Positions 17,647-25,651 are shown, counted from the first letter of the stretch. The stretch is 64,000 bases of DNA from Ruminococcus sp. (GCA_020861185.1 JAJBSV010000008.1:248001-312000), one strand, 5' to 3'. Numbers and translations are program-made. The notes: generated from the sequence alone by a model not told the origin.

Positions 17647-17675
17647 ATTATAGCGCATAGTGGGGCTCTTGTCAA
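17647..17675 (-). promoter_or_regulatory. Perfect promoter of the tRNA-thiolation operon
   Basis: On the minus strand: TTGACA (17675-17670), 17 nt, TATAAT (17652-17647). All twelve consensus bases match. It lies about 54 nt before the HD gene. Confidence 0.9.
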
Positions 17676-17685
17676 GAATTGCGGC

Positions 17686-17718
17686 ATAAAAAAGCAAGGC
17701 AGAAATACTGCCTCGCTT
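17686..17718 (-). terminator. Terminator after the PII-like gene
   Basis: AAGCGAGGCAG pairs with CTGCCTTGCTT on the minus strand (one mismatch, 5-nt loop) and is followed by TTTTTT. Confidence 0.88.
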
Positions 17719-17728
17719 ATGATAATTA

Positions 17729-18433
17729 TCAGGCAATTCCGGCAACATTGTCGACGGGCATCGAAACAACGAGTCCTTTCGCCGGAGAATTTAACCCGCA
17801 GTTCTCGCCTATCGCCTTCATGATTGGAAGCTTGTCCTCCTGTGACGAGATTATCATGATAATCTCGCGCTCCGGCTGAACCGGAACTCCCCAGAACTCA
17901 TAAGTATCTTCGTTGACGGCTTCCCTTACATGCAAGACAGTTCCGCCGGTGGCACCGGCATCCCTTGCGGCATCCATTACATCCTCCGAGTAGCCTTGAT
18001 TTACTATTGCCATAATAAGTGCGTGTCTTGGCTCGGGCATTTCGTATACATTCCTTTCTTTGCCTATAAGCTTTTCTGCATCATCGGTATATTGTGAATT
18101 CAGCTTTTTTAGACGATTGAGGAGCATTCCGCTACCTCCCGACAAAACGGTGCTGAATGCGATACCGCTGTTGGGTGAGTTGAGAATCAGCTCTTTATCC
18201 AGCTTTTGAAGCATCTTGTCGGACATCGGCTTCGGAAGAATACTGATTAAAATCATCCTGTCGATGTTTCCGAGACCTAATATTTCCTTAATCTCGCTTG
18301 AAGCGGTTCCCTTGCCGTGGAAACGGTAATAAAGAGGAATTCCGCTCTGCCTGAACAATGAATTTGCCTTGTCAGCGAGCTTCGGATTTGATATCATAAA
18401 CAGCATTCTGAAAGCCAGACGGTCATTCTCCAT
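17729..18433 (-). CDS. Tandem PII-like signalling protein
   Basis: A 234-residue protein made of two GlnB/PII-like ferredoxin-fold units. The second (about 130-234) is clear: ARDAGATGGTVLHVR, then PEREIIMIISSQ, KAIGENCG and GLVVSMPVDNVAGI follow the PII pattern. The first (about 8-115) is more divergent but keeps the KGTASSEIKEILGLG and KMLQKLDKEL elements. PII proteins normally trimerise, bind ATP/ADP and small effectors, and gate transporters or enzymes through the T-loop. The gene overlaps the DUF1538 membrane gene by 11 nt, so it most likely regulates that protein. A canonical uridylylated tyrosine is not evident. Confidence 0.8.
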   Translation of the reverse strand: MENDRLAFRMLFMISNPKLADKANSLFRQSGIPLYYRFHGKGTASSEIKEILGLGNIDRMILISILPKPMSDKMLQKLDKELILNSPNSGIAFSTVLSGGSGMLLNRLKKLNSQYTDDAEKLIGKERNVYEMPEPRHALIMAIVNQGYSEDVMDAARDAGATGGTVLHVREAVNEDTYEFWGVPVQPEREIIMIISSQEDKLPIMKAIGENCGLNSPAKGLVVSMPVDNVAGIA

Positions 18434-19970
18434 TCTTTCCTACCTCCTCAAAATCTATAATCTCATCAAAATCTTCAGTAACATCCGGCTCTGTAATTGC
18501 AACAGCTGCCTTTTCCGCCTTTTTCTGCTTCAGCTTATATGAAAGTCCCATAAGCTGAACCGCTATAAGCGGTGTAAGAGCTACGAGTGCAACAACTCCG
18601 AACGCGTCTGTCATTATATTTCCGCCGAGAGCCCCGCATGCTCCTATACTGAGCGGAAGAAGAAATGTGCTTGTCATCGGTCCGCTGGCAACACCGCCTG
18701 AGTCAAAGGCTATACCCACAAATATATCAGGCACGAACCTTGATAGAATTATTGCTATCAGGTAGCCGGGTATCAGGACATATTGAATCGGTATACCCAA
18801 GATTACTCTTAGCATCGAAAGTCCAACCGAAACAGATACGCCGATTGACATGCAGATGTTCATTTGCTTTGCGGAAACGACACCGTTTGTGACATCCGAA
18901 ACCTGTTTGTTAAGAATCTGGATTGCGGGTTCTGCTTTTACTATGTAGTAGCCTATAAGCATTCCGACAGGTACGAGAAGCCATTTCATATTTGATGAAG
19001 CTAAATCCCTTCCCAGAACGGTTCCAACCTGCGAGAAGCCGACATTGACGCCCGTAAGGAAGAGAACCAAGCCTATGAAAGTATAGACAAATCCGACGAG
19101 AATCCTCTTAATCTGTCTTTTGCGATAACGGTGGCTTATGAGCTGGAAGATTACGAACATGCCGAGTATCGGCAGTATAGAAATAAGAACTTCCTCTATA
19201 TATTCAGGAATCGCAAACAGAAACTCCTTTGCGGCGTCCTGAGTTGTGACTGCCGTTGAAAGCTCTGCCTCCGCATATTCTGCACTGGTCGGCTTATAAA
19301 AGATTCCCAAGATAAGAACTGCAATTATCGGTCCTATGCTTGATATAGCAACAAGACCGAAGCTGTCATCCGAGGCGTTCTTATCGCTTCTGACGGAAGC
19401 CATGCCGACACCCATCGCCATTATAAATGGGACGGTTATAGGACCGGTTGTAACACCTCCGGCATCAAATGAGACCGTCAAAAATTCAGACGGCACAAAG
19501 AATGAAAGCGCTATGACTATTGCATAGAGAATTAACAAAAGATTTGAAAGCTTGATTCGCTTGCCGATTCTTACAACGGCGACCGAGAATAGCCCTCCCA
19601 TTCCGACAGCTACCGCCCATATGAGAACACGATTCGGAATTGAGGGAACCTGATTCGCCAAGACCTGCAAATCAGGCTCGGCAAGCGTTATGATTGTGCC
19701 CATGGCAAAGCTCGTCACCAATGCGATGACAGTTTTGCTGGACGTTGAAATCATTACGCCTATGCCCTCGCCGAGAGGTGTCATTGCCATTTCGGCACCG
19801 AGCTGGAAGAAGCCCATGCCGACAATAAGCATGACCGCACCCGTCAGGAACATTACGAATGTTCCAAGTTCTACGGGAACCAGAACTATGCTCAGAACGA
19901 GCACGATTATTGTTATAGGTAAGACGGAAGCAAATGCCTCCATAGTTTTTTCTCTTATTTTAGGGTTCAT
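18423..19970 (-). CDS. DUF1538 multi-spanning membrane protein with internal duplication
   Basis: A 515-residue integral membrane protein with about 12 hydrophobic helices and an acidic cytoplasmic C-tail (about 480-515). The two halves are homologous: AEPDLQVLANQV (97-108) matches AEPAIQILNKQV (346-357), and FDAGGVTTGPIT (168-179) matches FDSGGVASGPMT (422-433). The repeat spacing is about 250 residues. Conserved acidic and glycine residues within helices suggest a transporter or channel with inverted or parallel repeats; the substrate is unknown. The overlap with the tandem-PII gene predicts regulation by that protein, as AmtB is regulated by GlnK. A consensus promoter lies upstream. Confidence 0.85.
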   Translation of the reverse strand: MNPKIREKTMEAFASVLPITIIVLVLSIVLVPVELGTFVMFLTGAVMLIVGMGFFQLGAEMAMTPLGEGIGVMISTSSKTVIALVTSFAMGTIITLAEPDLQVLANQVPSIPNRVLIWAVAVGMGGLFSVAVVRIGKRIKLSNLLLILYAIVIALSFFVPSEFLTVSFDAGGVTTGPITVPFIMAMGVGMASVRSDKNASDDSFGLVAISSIGPIIAVLILGIFYKPTSAEYAEAELSTAVTTQDAAKEFLFAIPEYIEEVLISILPILGMFVIFQLISHRYRKRQIKRILVGFVYTFIGLVLFLTGVNVGFSQVGTVLGRDLASSNMKWLLVPVGMLIGYYIVKAEPAIQILNKQVSDVTNGVVSAKQMNICMSIGVSVSVGLSMLRVILGIPIQYVLIPGYLIAIILSRFVPDIFVGIAFDSGGVASGPMTSTFLLPLSIGACGALGGNIMTDAFGVVALVALTPLIAVQLMGLSYKLKQKKAEKAAVAITEPDVTEDFDEIIDFEEVGKNGE

Positions 19971-20032
19971 TTACCTCGCCCTCTCAAAAAATGCTTCAAT
20001 CACCTTCCGGAATTACGATTCATAATACAGTA

Positions 20033-20061
20033 ATAATACAGGATGTATGATTTTTTGTCAA
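20033..20061 (-). promoter_or_regulatory. Promoter of the DUF1538-PII operon
   Basis: On the minus strand: TTGACA (20061-20056), 17 nt, TATTAT (20038-20033), about 63 nt upstream of the DUF1538 start. It is divergent from the promoter at 20128. Confidence 0.82.
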
Positions 20062-20127
20062 GGCGAAAACGGTAAACAGTTTTTTTGAAAATGGTGAAAG
20101 TGATTCTTCTGATTCAGGTAATAATGC

Positions 20128-20156
20128 TTGACAAAATATTGATTAGATGCTACACT
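20128..20156 (+). promoter_or_regulatory. Promoter of the GtrA-like gene
   Basis: TTGACA (20128-20133), 17 nt, TACACT (20151-20156), about 40 nt before the ATG at 20197. Confidence 0.8.
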
Positions 20157-20196
20157 TGGATTAAAAGTGATGATATTCTGAGTGAGGCGAGAATTT

Positions 20197-20610
20197 ATGA
20201 AAACCAAAGAAGAAATAATCCGGGCATCGAAATTTGTGCTGTTCTCAATCAGTGCAGGTGTGATTCAGATTATTGTATTTACGATTCTGAATGAGGGCTT
20301 TTTGCTGAATTACTGGGTTTGCTATTTAACTGCGCTTGTGGCATCTGTGCTGTGGAACTTCACCTTCAACCGAAAATTCACCTTCCGCTCTGCAAATAAT
20401 ATTCCGATAGCAATGGTGAAAGTAGCGGTTTTCTATCTTGTATTCACTCCCCTTTCGACTATCGGAGGTAATGCTCTTGAAAACATCGGAGTCAATGAGT
20501 ACATAGTTCTCGCCGTGTCGATGATACTGAACTTTGTTTTAGAGTTTCTTTACGACAGGTTCTTTGTGTTTGGGGACAGCATTGACAGTGCTGTCAGCGA
20601 TAAAAAGTAA
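20197..20610 (+). CDS. GtrA-like membrane protein
   Basis: A 137-residue four-helix membrane protein of the GtrA/PF04138 family, which takes part in moving lipid-linked sugars across the membrane for cell-surface polysaccharides or teichoic acid decoration. The family pattern is visible: KFVLFSISAGVIQ at the start, WNFTFNRKFTF after the second helix, and the closing FVLEFLYDRFFVFG. The ATG at 20197 follows GAGGCGAG; a GTG at 20182 would lie inside that site. It stands alone between its own promoter and terminator, with no glycosyltransferase beside it. Confidence 0.85.
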   Translation: MKTKEEIIRASKFVLFSISAGVIQIIVFTILNEGFLLNYWVCYLTALVASVLWNFTFNRKFTFRSANNIPIAMVKVAVFYLVFTPLSTIGGNALENIGVNEYIVLAVSMILNFVLEFLYDRFFVFGDSIDSAVSDKK

Positions 20611-20615
20611 AAATT

Positions 20616-20641
20616 AACGAGGTAGTGGAAAATGCCTCGTT
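20616..20641. terminator. Bidirectional terminator, GtrA-like gene and GH3 gene
   Basis: AACGAGG pairs with CCTCGTT over a 12-nt loop, followed on the plus strand by a T tract. It lies between convergent genes. Confidence 0.8.
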
Positions 20642-20648
20642 TTTTATA

Positions 20649-22850
20649 TTACTTGATTTTCTTATTAAGCTCGGCTACAAACTTATCAAGCATATCTACA
20701 CTGAGGATTCCTCCGCTGAAGCCGACGAGCTTTGAAAGCGGTAAATCTATCGAAAGTGCAGATATATCAAGCTTTAAATCTTCCGTAAGAAGTTTATTCA
20801 GGGCTTCTTTCGAGACTGGATTGGCATTGAGCTCATAGACCCTTGAATCGGTCGTGAAGAAAGTTTTGCTCGTGCGCAAGCTGTTGACTTTGACGGAAGC
20901 CATAAGCGGAAAGTCTCTTGATGACGGACCGATGAGAATCTTGTAGACGGTGGTGTCAACCTGCCAGTCATGGGTTTCGACATCGTAGAAAGCGAAACTG
21001 CGCTTGTCAAGGGGCATTGTGACGGTCTTTTCCTCATTCGGCTTGAGATAAATCTTCTTGAAGCCCTTAAGCTCCCTGATGGGTCTTGAAACAGACGGAT
21101 AGGTCGGTTCGACATAGAGCTCACATATTTCTTTTCCAGCTACACAGCCAGTATTTTTAACTTTGAAGCTGACTTCGAGCATGTCGGATTCGGAAATGTC
21201 GGTTGCCGAAAGCTTCAGGTCGCTGTACTCAAAATCTGTATAGCTGAGACCGTAGCCGAACGGATACATGACGTCAAGCTTTTTCTTGTCGTAGTATCTG
21301 TAGCCGACATATACGCCTTCGCTATAGGTTGCAGTTCCTTTTTCGGGGAAGCTCAGGGCAGTAGGATTATTTTCGAGCCTGAGAGCCCAAGTTTCGGAGA
21401 GCTTTCCGCAGGGAACTGCGTCGCCGAACAGAAGATTTGTGCATGCCTTTGCGACTGCTTGTCCGCCTGTGTACATTGCAAGTATGGAGTCGGCATTCTT
21501 GCTCCATTCCATCTCTACGGGTGAACCTTGGAAGAGAACGACTACAATCGGCTTGCGGAGTGCACAAAGCTTGTTGAATAGCTCAATCTGATTCAAAGGC
21601 AATGACATTGTCCATCTGTCGAAGCCTTCGCTTTCCATTCTGAAAGGCAGACCCATACACATAACGATTTTATCGGATTTCTCGGCGATTGCAACGGCTT
21701 CCGATACAAGACTATCATCTACGGAATCATCCTCTGTCTTAAAGCCTTTGGCATATGTATAGTCGATATTCTTGTCGTCAAGAGCCTGCAACAGATTCAA
21801 GACCTCAATTGCATTGACACAGCTACTGCCGCCGCCCTGATAGCGGATTTCTTCGGCAAAGGCTCCGACGAGCGCTATCCTGTCGGATTTGTTGAGAGGC
21901 AAAACGCCATTATTATTCTTGAGAAGAACTGCGCTTTCTTCTGCAGCTCTCATAGCGAGCTCATTGTGGGCTGTCATATCAGTTTTATAATCAGCAATTC
22001 TGCCGGCAATTCCCTTCTCTACGAGCTCAATTATTCTCAGGACGTTCTTGTCGAGATCTTCCATAGATAGTTTACCGGACTTCACAGCTTCGACTATGGC
22101 GGCGTCCGCTGACGGAACCGGTCCGGGCATGCGGATATCGAGACCGGCTTTTACGCCGTCGACCGGTTCGTTTGCGGCTCCCCAGTCGGAAACGACCACG
22201 CCTTCATATCCCCAATCATCACGGAGAACGTCGGTGAGGAGATACTTGCTTTCGGAGCAATAATCTCCGTTAAGACGATTGTATGCGGACATTATCATCC
22301 AGGGCTTTGCCTCTTTGACGGCTTCCTCGAAGCTTGAAAGATAAATCTCTCTGAGAGTCCTCTCGTCGATAACAGCATTGACAGAGAAGCGGTCGGTTTC
22401 CTGATTGTTGGCGGCAAAGTGCTTGATGCAGGCTCCGACTCCCTTTGATTGCACTCCCTTTATATGTCCGGAAGCCATTTTTGTTGCAAGAAGCGGGTCT
22501 TCCGAAAAATATTCGAAATTTCTTCCGCAAAGAGGTGATCTCTTGATATTGACTCCCGGTCCCAGAATAACTTGAACATCGTTTGTAAGGCATTCTTCAC
22601 TGAGAGCCTCGCCAATCTTATAAATCAAGTCCTCATCCCAGCTGTTTGCAACAGTCGCACTTGACGGGAAGCAAGTCGCCGCCACAGTCCCGCCGTTCTC
22701 CTCTTTTCTCAAGCCATGAGGACCGTCGCTCATCATAACGCTTGCGAGCTTCCCCTCAATGTCAACCGTCCTCCAACAGTCCTTACCGGACGTCAGAGAT
22801 GCTTTTTCTTCAAGGGTGAGACTATTAAGTATTTCCATAGCTTTTGTCAT
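20649..22850 (-). CDS. Beta-glucosidase-type glycoside hydrolase, GH3
   Basis: A 733-residue cytosolic GH3 enzyme (no signal peptide) that removes terminal sugars, probably beta-glucosides or xylosides imported as oligosaccharides. The barrel domain has SDGPHGLR, GPGVNIKRSPLCGRNFEYFSEDP-type residues, KHFAANNQE (143-151) and the nucleophile D222 in VVSDWGA. The alpha/beta sandwich holds GGGSSCVN and the likely acid/base Glu in ESEGFDR. The C-terminal fibronectin-III-like domain is recognisable by the GKEICELYV and RPIRELKGFKK segments. The start follows a strong GGAGG. It has its own promoter and terminator and so forms a single-gene unit. Confidence 0.93.
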   Translation of the reverse strand: MTKAMEILNSLTLEEKASLTSGKDCWRTVDIEGKLASVMMSDGPHGLRKEENGGTVAATCFPSSATVANSWDEDLIYKIGEALSEECLTNDVQVILGPGVNIKRSPLCGRNFEYFSEDPLLATKMASGHIKGVQSKGVGACIKHFAANNQETDRFSVNAVIDERTLREIYLSSFEEAVKEAKPWMIMSAYNRLNGDYCSESKYLLTDVLRDDWGYEGVVVSDWGAANEPVDGVKAGLDIRMPGPVPSADAAIVEAVKSGKLSMEDLDKNVLRIIELVEKGIAGRIADYKTDMTAHNELAMRAAEESAVLLKNNNGVLPLNKSDRIALVGAFAEEIRYQGGGSSCVNAIEVLNLLQALDDKNIDYTYAKGFKTEDDSVDDSLVSEAVAIAEKSDKIVMCMGLPFRMESEGFDRWTMSLPLNQIELFNKLCALRKPIVVVLFQGSPVEMEWSKNADSILAMYTGGQAVAKACTNLLFGDAVPCGKLSETWALRLENNPTALSFPEKGTATYSEGVYVGYRYYDKKKLDVMYPFGYGLSYTDFEYSDLKLSATDISESDMLEVSFKVKNTGCVAGKEICELYVEPTYPSVSRPIRELKGFKKIYLKPNEEKTVTMPLDKRSFAFYDVETHDWQVDTTVYKILIGPSSRDFPLMASVKVNSLRTSKTFFTTDSRVYELNANPVSKEALNKLLTEDLKLDISALSIDLPLSKLVGFSGGILSVDMLDKFVAELNKKIK

Positions 22851-22891
22851 ATTGGTAACCTCCGTGTGGGTATATGTTTTCAGTAACGCAT

Positions 22892-22920
22892 ATTATAACA
22901 TCGTAATGACAAGTTGTAAA
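22892..22920 (-). promoter_or_regulatory. Promoter of the GH3 gene
   Basis: On the minus strand: TTTACA (22920-22915), 17 nt, TATAAT (22897-22892), 42 nt before the start codon. Confidence 0.78.
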
Positions 22921-22924
22921 GTGA

Positions 22925-23671
22925 TTATTTCTCAGCTGTGAAGAAAAATCTTCTGAACCGCAAGACTACTTTACCATCACTCATAACTGGATAAGTTTTC
23001 CTGACTCTCCTGAGAATTTCATTCTCAAATTCCAAACCATCATCTTCACTAAGCAGTGCCAGATACGGGCGTATATGAGTGCCCTTGACCCATTCGAGTA
23101 ATGATTCGTGATTTGGCAAATCATGATAGTAAATCGTTTCCCAAGTCCGAAAGCTACTTGAACAGCCGGAAAGAATCTCGTAATATTCATCTGGATTAAG
23201 AGTCCACTGCCTTGAAACACTATTCAGTTTAAATTCCGAAACAACGTCTTTTATAATCCTGAACAGTGGCTCTTCCCCGTTCATCGGAATCTGTACAGCA
23301 AGCGCTCTGCCGTCATTAAGCTTACTCATGAGATATGGAATAAGCTCTTTATGGTTTGGAATCCACTGCAAGCAAGCATTTGAAAATAATAAATCGTATT
23401 TATCAGCAATTTCTCTTGCGTCTCTCAAATCGAAATCAATATCGGGATAAGCTCTCTTTGCCTTGTCTATCATATCCTGCGAGGTGTCAATTCCCAAAAT
23501 ACAAGCATCAGGAAAAACAGCCTTAAGCACCGCCGTACTATTCCCGGGACCGCAACCGATGTCAAGAACTGTCCGAGGATTTCTATCCTCTATTCTTTTA
23601 GCCAAGTCTATCGCCGGTTGGGTTCTTTGAGCTTTAAATTTTAAGTATTGGTCTGAACTCCAGTTGAACAT
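22925..23671 (-). CDS. tam: Trans-aconitate 2-methyltransferase-like SAM methyltransferase
   Basis: A 248-residue class I SAM-dependent methyltransferase. The N-terminus FNWSSDQYLKFKAQRTQPAIDL closely follows the Tam pattern; motif I is VLDIGCGPGNSTAVL (residues about 34-48), then LGIDTSQDMIDKA and DLRDAREI. LFSNACLQWIPNH is the Tam/UbiE-like motif. Tam methylates trans-aconitate, an inhibitor of aconitase, so the enzyme may detoxify it; the true substrate is unproved here. The start overlaps the stop of the ParB-fold gene by 1 nt, which indicates coupled translation. Confidence 0.85.
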   Translation of the reverse strand: MFNWSSDQYLKFKAQRTQPAIDLAKRIEDRNPRTVLDIGCGPGNSTAVLKAVFPDACILGIDTSQDMIDKAKRAYPDIDFDLRDAREIADKYDLLFSNACLQWIPNHKELIPYLMSKLNDGRALAVQIPMNGEEPLFRIIKDVVSEFKLNSVSRQWTLNPDEYYEILSGCSSSFRTWETIYYHDLPNHESLLEWVKGTHIRPYLALLSEDDGLEFENEILRRVRKTYPVMSDGKVVLRFRRFFFTAEK

Positions 23672-24279
23672 TATTGATACTCCTCTAAAAATTCATCACA
23701 GAACTTATTCCACACAACTTCATATTCACTACGGGATACAATTTTTAAGTCATATGGCGATAAAATATTTCTCTTCTTAGCTTCTTCAGCGAATGCAACT
23801 ATGATATCGTTTAATTCTGTTGTAAAGCCCATTATTTCATCGAATCCTAAGCTTACAGCCAGTGCAAGCCGTGTATGTCCATCAGCGGATATGTATCTGT
23901 TGTTATACTCGACAAGCGGGATAATTACGTCCTCAGGCTTTCCTATAAAGCTCGACACAGCTTTTAATTTATCCTCGTCAATATAGAACTGCGATGGCTG
24001 TATGTCTCTAAGACTCACTTTGAATAATACTACTGCTGGATATTCCCGAATCAGAGTTCCGTCTTCCCTGTAGAACTTAGTTATATGTTCGGCATAGTAC
24101 CTGAAATCGTCGATGAGTTCGTTTGGACAGTCTTTTTCCGACATATGAACTACCGCAGAATTGGTGCTTATTATCTCAAAACCGAATGGTTCGCCGTCAA
24201 CAAGAAAAGCTCCGTGTTGTTTCAGGACAACTTCCGAAAATCTCACATCGGTGTAGTTGTTGATTCTTTCGATTTTCAA
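23671..24279 (-). CDS. ParB/sulfiredoxin-fold domain protein of unknown function
   Basis: A 202-residue cytosolic protein. The second half carries a ParB-N/Srx-like core: SLRDIQPSQFYIDEDKL, VIIPLVEYNNRYISADGHTRLALAVSLG (the DGHTR element is the typical ParB-like phosphate or CTP-binding stretch). The first 80 residues are not assigned. It lacks a helix-turn-helix domain, so it is not a chromosome-partition ParB. The start is a TTG at 24279, supported by AGGAGT 8 nt upstream and an in-frame TGA just before it. It is coupled to the Tam-like methyltransferase, and the pair has its own perfect promoter. Function unknown; similar stand-alone proteins exist in other Clostridia to my knowledge. Confidence 0.7.
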   Translation of the reverse strand: MKIERINNYTDVRFSEVVLKQHGAFLVDGEPFGFEIISTNSAVVHMSEKDCPNELIDDFRYYAEHITKFYREDGTLIREYPAVVLFKVSLRDIQPSQFYIDEDKLKAVSSFIGKPEDVIIPLVEYNNRYISADGHTRLALAVSLGFDEIMGFTTELNDIIVAFAEEAKKRNILSPYDLKIVSRSEYEVVWNKFCDEFLEEYQ

Positions 24280-24312
24280 ACATAATCACTCCTGCATAAT
24301 GTATATGAACTA

Positions 24313-24341
24313 ATTATAAACTTATTGTCGGAAGTTGTCAA
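24313..24341 (-). promoter_or_regulatory. Perfect promoter of the ParB-fold/methyltransferase pair
   Basis: On the minus strand: TTGACA (24341-24336), 17 nt, TATAAT (24318-24313), 34 nt before the TTG start. Confidence 0.9.
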
Positions 24342-24368
24342 TACAAGCGGAAAGAAAACTCATAAAAT

Positions 24369-24397
24369 AAGACCGAGCCTGAGTTCTGCTCGGTCTT
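24369..24397 (-). terminator. Terminator after the ylmC-like gene
   Basis: AAGACCGAGC pairs perfectly with GCTCGGTCTT over a 9-nt loop, followed on the minus strand by a T-rich tract (TTATTTTATG). Confidence 0.85.
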
Positions 24398-24402
24398 AAT
24401 GA

Positions 24403-24726
24403 TTATGCAAATACTGTCTGGGATTCGTTGTCGGGTGTCTGCTTTCCTATGAAGCCGAGGCGGGGTTGTTGGTCGCGCCATGAGAGCTTTTCATCTGATG
24501 AGATTAAAACGGCGTCCCGTCCCACCAAATCAATATCTGAGTATCTGATTATCATATCGCTGTCTCTTCCTAAGATGCCGAAGAGCCTCGGTCTCCCGTA
24601 GACTATTACTGAGACCACCGAGGCGTCGTCGGTGTCTATTTCTATATCGCTGATTTTCCCGAGCATGGTGCCGGTTTTTGTTTCTATAATCTCTTTGTGC
24701 TTAAGCTCAGTCAATGTGCATTTCAT
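24403..24726 (-). CDS. YlmC/YmxH-family PRC-barrel sporulation protein
   Basis: A 107-residue PRC-barrel protein of the YlmC/YmxH type found in spore-forming Bacillota. The pattern TLTELKHKEIIETKTGTMLGKISDIEID, then SVIVYGRPRLFGILGRDSDMIIRYSDIDLVGRDAVLI, fits the family, with an extra tail of about 25 residues. B. subtilis ymxH is expressed in sporulation, but its molecular role is unclear. The ATG is preceded by GAGGTGAG, and that site lies in the 3' arm of the hairpin at 24736-24760. Confidence 0.8.
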   Translation of the reverse strand: MKCTLTELKHKEIIETKTGTMLGKISDIEIDTDDASVVSVIVYGRPRLFGILGRDSDMIIRYSDIDLVGRDAVLISSDEKLSWRDQQPRLGFIGKQTPDNESQTVFA

Positions 24727-24735
24727 AAAAACTCA

Positions 24736-24760
24736 CCTCAGTCAAATAATATGACTGAGG
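24736..24760 (-). terminator. Terminator hairpin that also overlaps the ylmC ribosome site
   Basis: On the minus strand CCTCAGTCA pairs perfectly with TGACTGAGG over a 7-nt loop, followed by TGAGTTTTTATG. The last bases of the 3' arm (GAGG) form the ylmC Shine-Dalgarno sequence. It can act as a weak terminator for the upstream gene and also hide the ribosome site on read-through RNA. Confidence 0.75.
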
Positions 24761-24788
24761 CGGGCAATTTATTATTCCGGAATCATTT

Positions 24789-25565
24789 TCAGTCGTTCGA
24801 GGCGGAAGTCTGACAGCCGCAGGTGGCGTCCTCAAGGCTCTTCGGGAAGAATTCGTTTGACGGGAAACTGATTTTCTCGAAGAGTTCGCAGGGGCTTTCC
24901 GTGTTGGAAACACATTCCTTGCTCGGCACAGAGTAGTCGTAAGACGGAACCATGATGGGTACTGTCCTTGCAAGAGAGACTATTGAGAACACGCCGAGCG
25001 TTACATAGATAGCCTTTCTTGACGCCGAGAGTACGGCATTCTCCACACCTGTGTCCATAATGCAAGCCGGTGACGGGACGGCGACGAGACGGATGCCGAG
25101 AACAATCGGGTCGGCGACTGCCAAAGTCGCCTTCGGCGGATTGCTGTAGCTGCAACCGGTCGATGTTACTGCTCCGTTGTCACTCGATGTGAAGTATTTG
25201 GTGCCTCCGTCGCTTCCGTAGAGAATTACTTTCTTTGTGAATGTTGCCGTTCCCGTAACGGTTTCAGCCGGTGAAGACGCCGAAGCCGCAAGGTCGATTT
25301 CAACGTTGAAGGTGTAAGTAATGTCGACCGAGTAGAAGCCTTTATTGAACGGTATCGGCTCAACCGAGAAGTATACGCTTGTCACCTCGGCACATCTTGC
25401 CTTTGCGTAATTTGCCTCGTTCACAAGCTTGATAGACTCAAAATCCGCAAACGAAACTTCCAGATCCTCAAGGCAATCCCTGTCGGAGCAACTGTCGAAT
25501 ATCCGCTGTGCTTCAATGGTTACCGCTTCCTTGAAGCCATATGGGTTAGATCCGAAATCAGCCAT
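24789..25565 (-). CDS. Conserved nine-cysteine protein of unknown function
   Basis: Not assigned to a named family. The 258 residues contain nine cysteines (26, 31, 58, 138, 168, 218, 226, 249, 251), including DSCSDRDC near the start and TCGC near the end. There is no signal peptide or clear membrane helix. The middle (about 60-160) is beta-rich (FYSVDITYTFNVEI, TATFTKKVILYGS). I recall similar proteins in other Clostridia, but not a function. A structural or coat-like sporulation role is a guess from the cysteines and the YlmC neighbour. The ATG follows an ideal AGGAGG. It lies 86 nt downstream of polC and upstream of ylmC. Confidence 0.75.
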   Translation of the reverse strand: MADFGSNPYGFKEAVTIEAQRIFDSCSDRDCLEDLEVSFADFESIKLVNEANYAKARCAEVTSVYFSVEPIPFNKGFYSVDITYTFNVEIDLAASASSPAETVTGTATFTKKVILYGSDGGTKYFTSSDNGAVTSTGCSYSNPPKATLAVADPIVLGIRLVAVPSPACIMDTGVENAVLSASRKAIYVTLGVFSIVSLARTVPIMVPSYDYSVPSKECVSNTESPCELFEKISFPSNEFFPKSLEDATCGCQTSASND

Positions 25566-25651
25566 TGTATATCCTCCTATTAAGTATTAAAGTTATGAAA
25601 CTTCTCTACATATTATTCGGATATGGGTATTTTAGTGACTGGCGATTTCTT

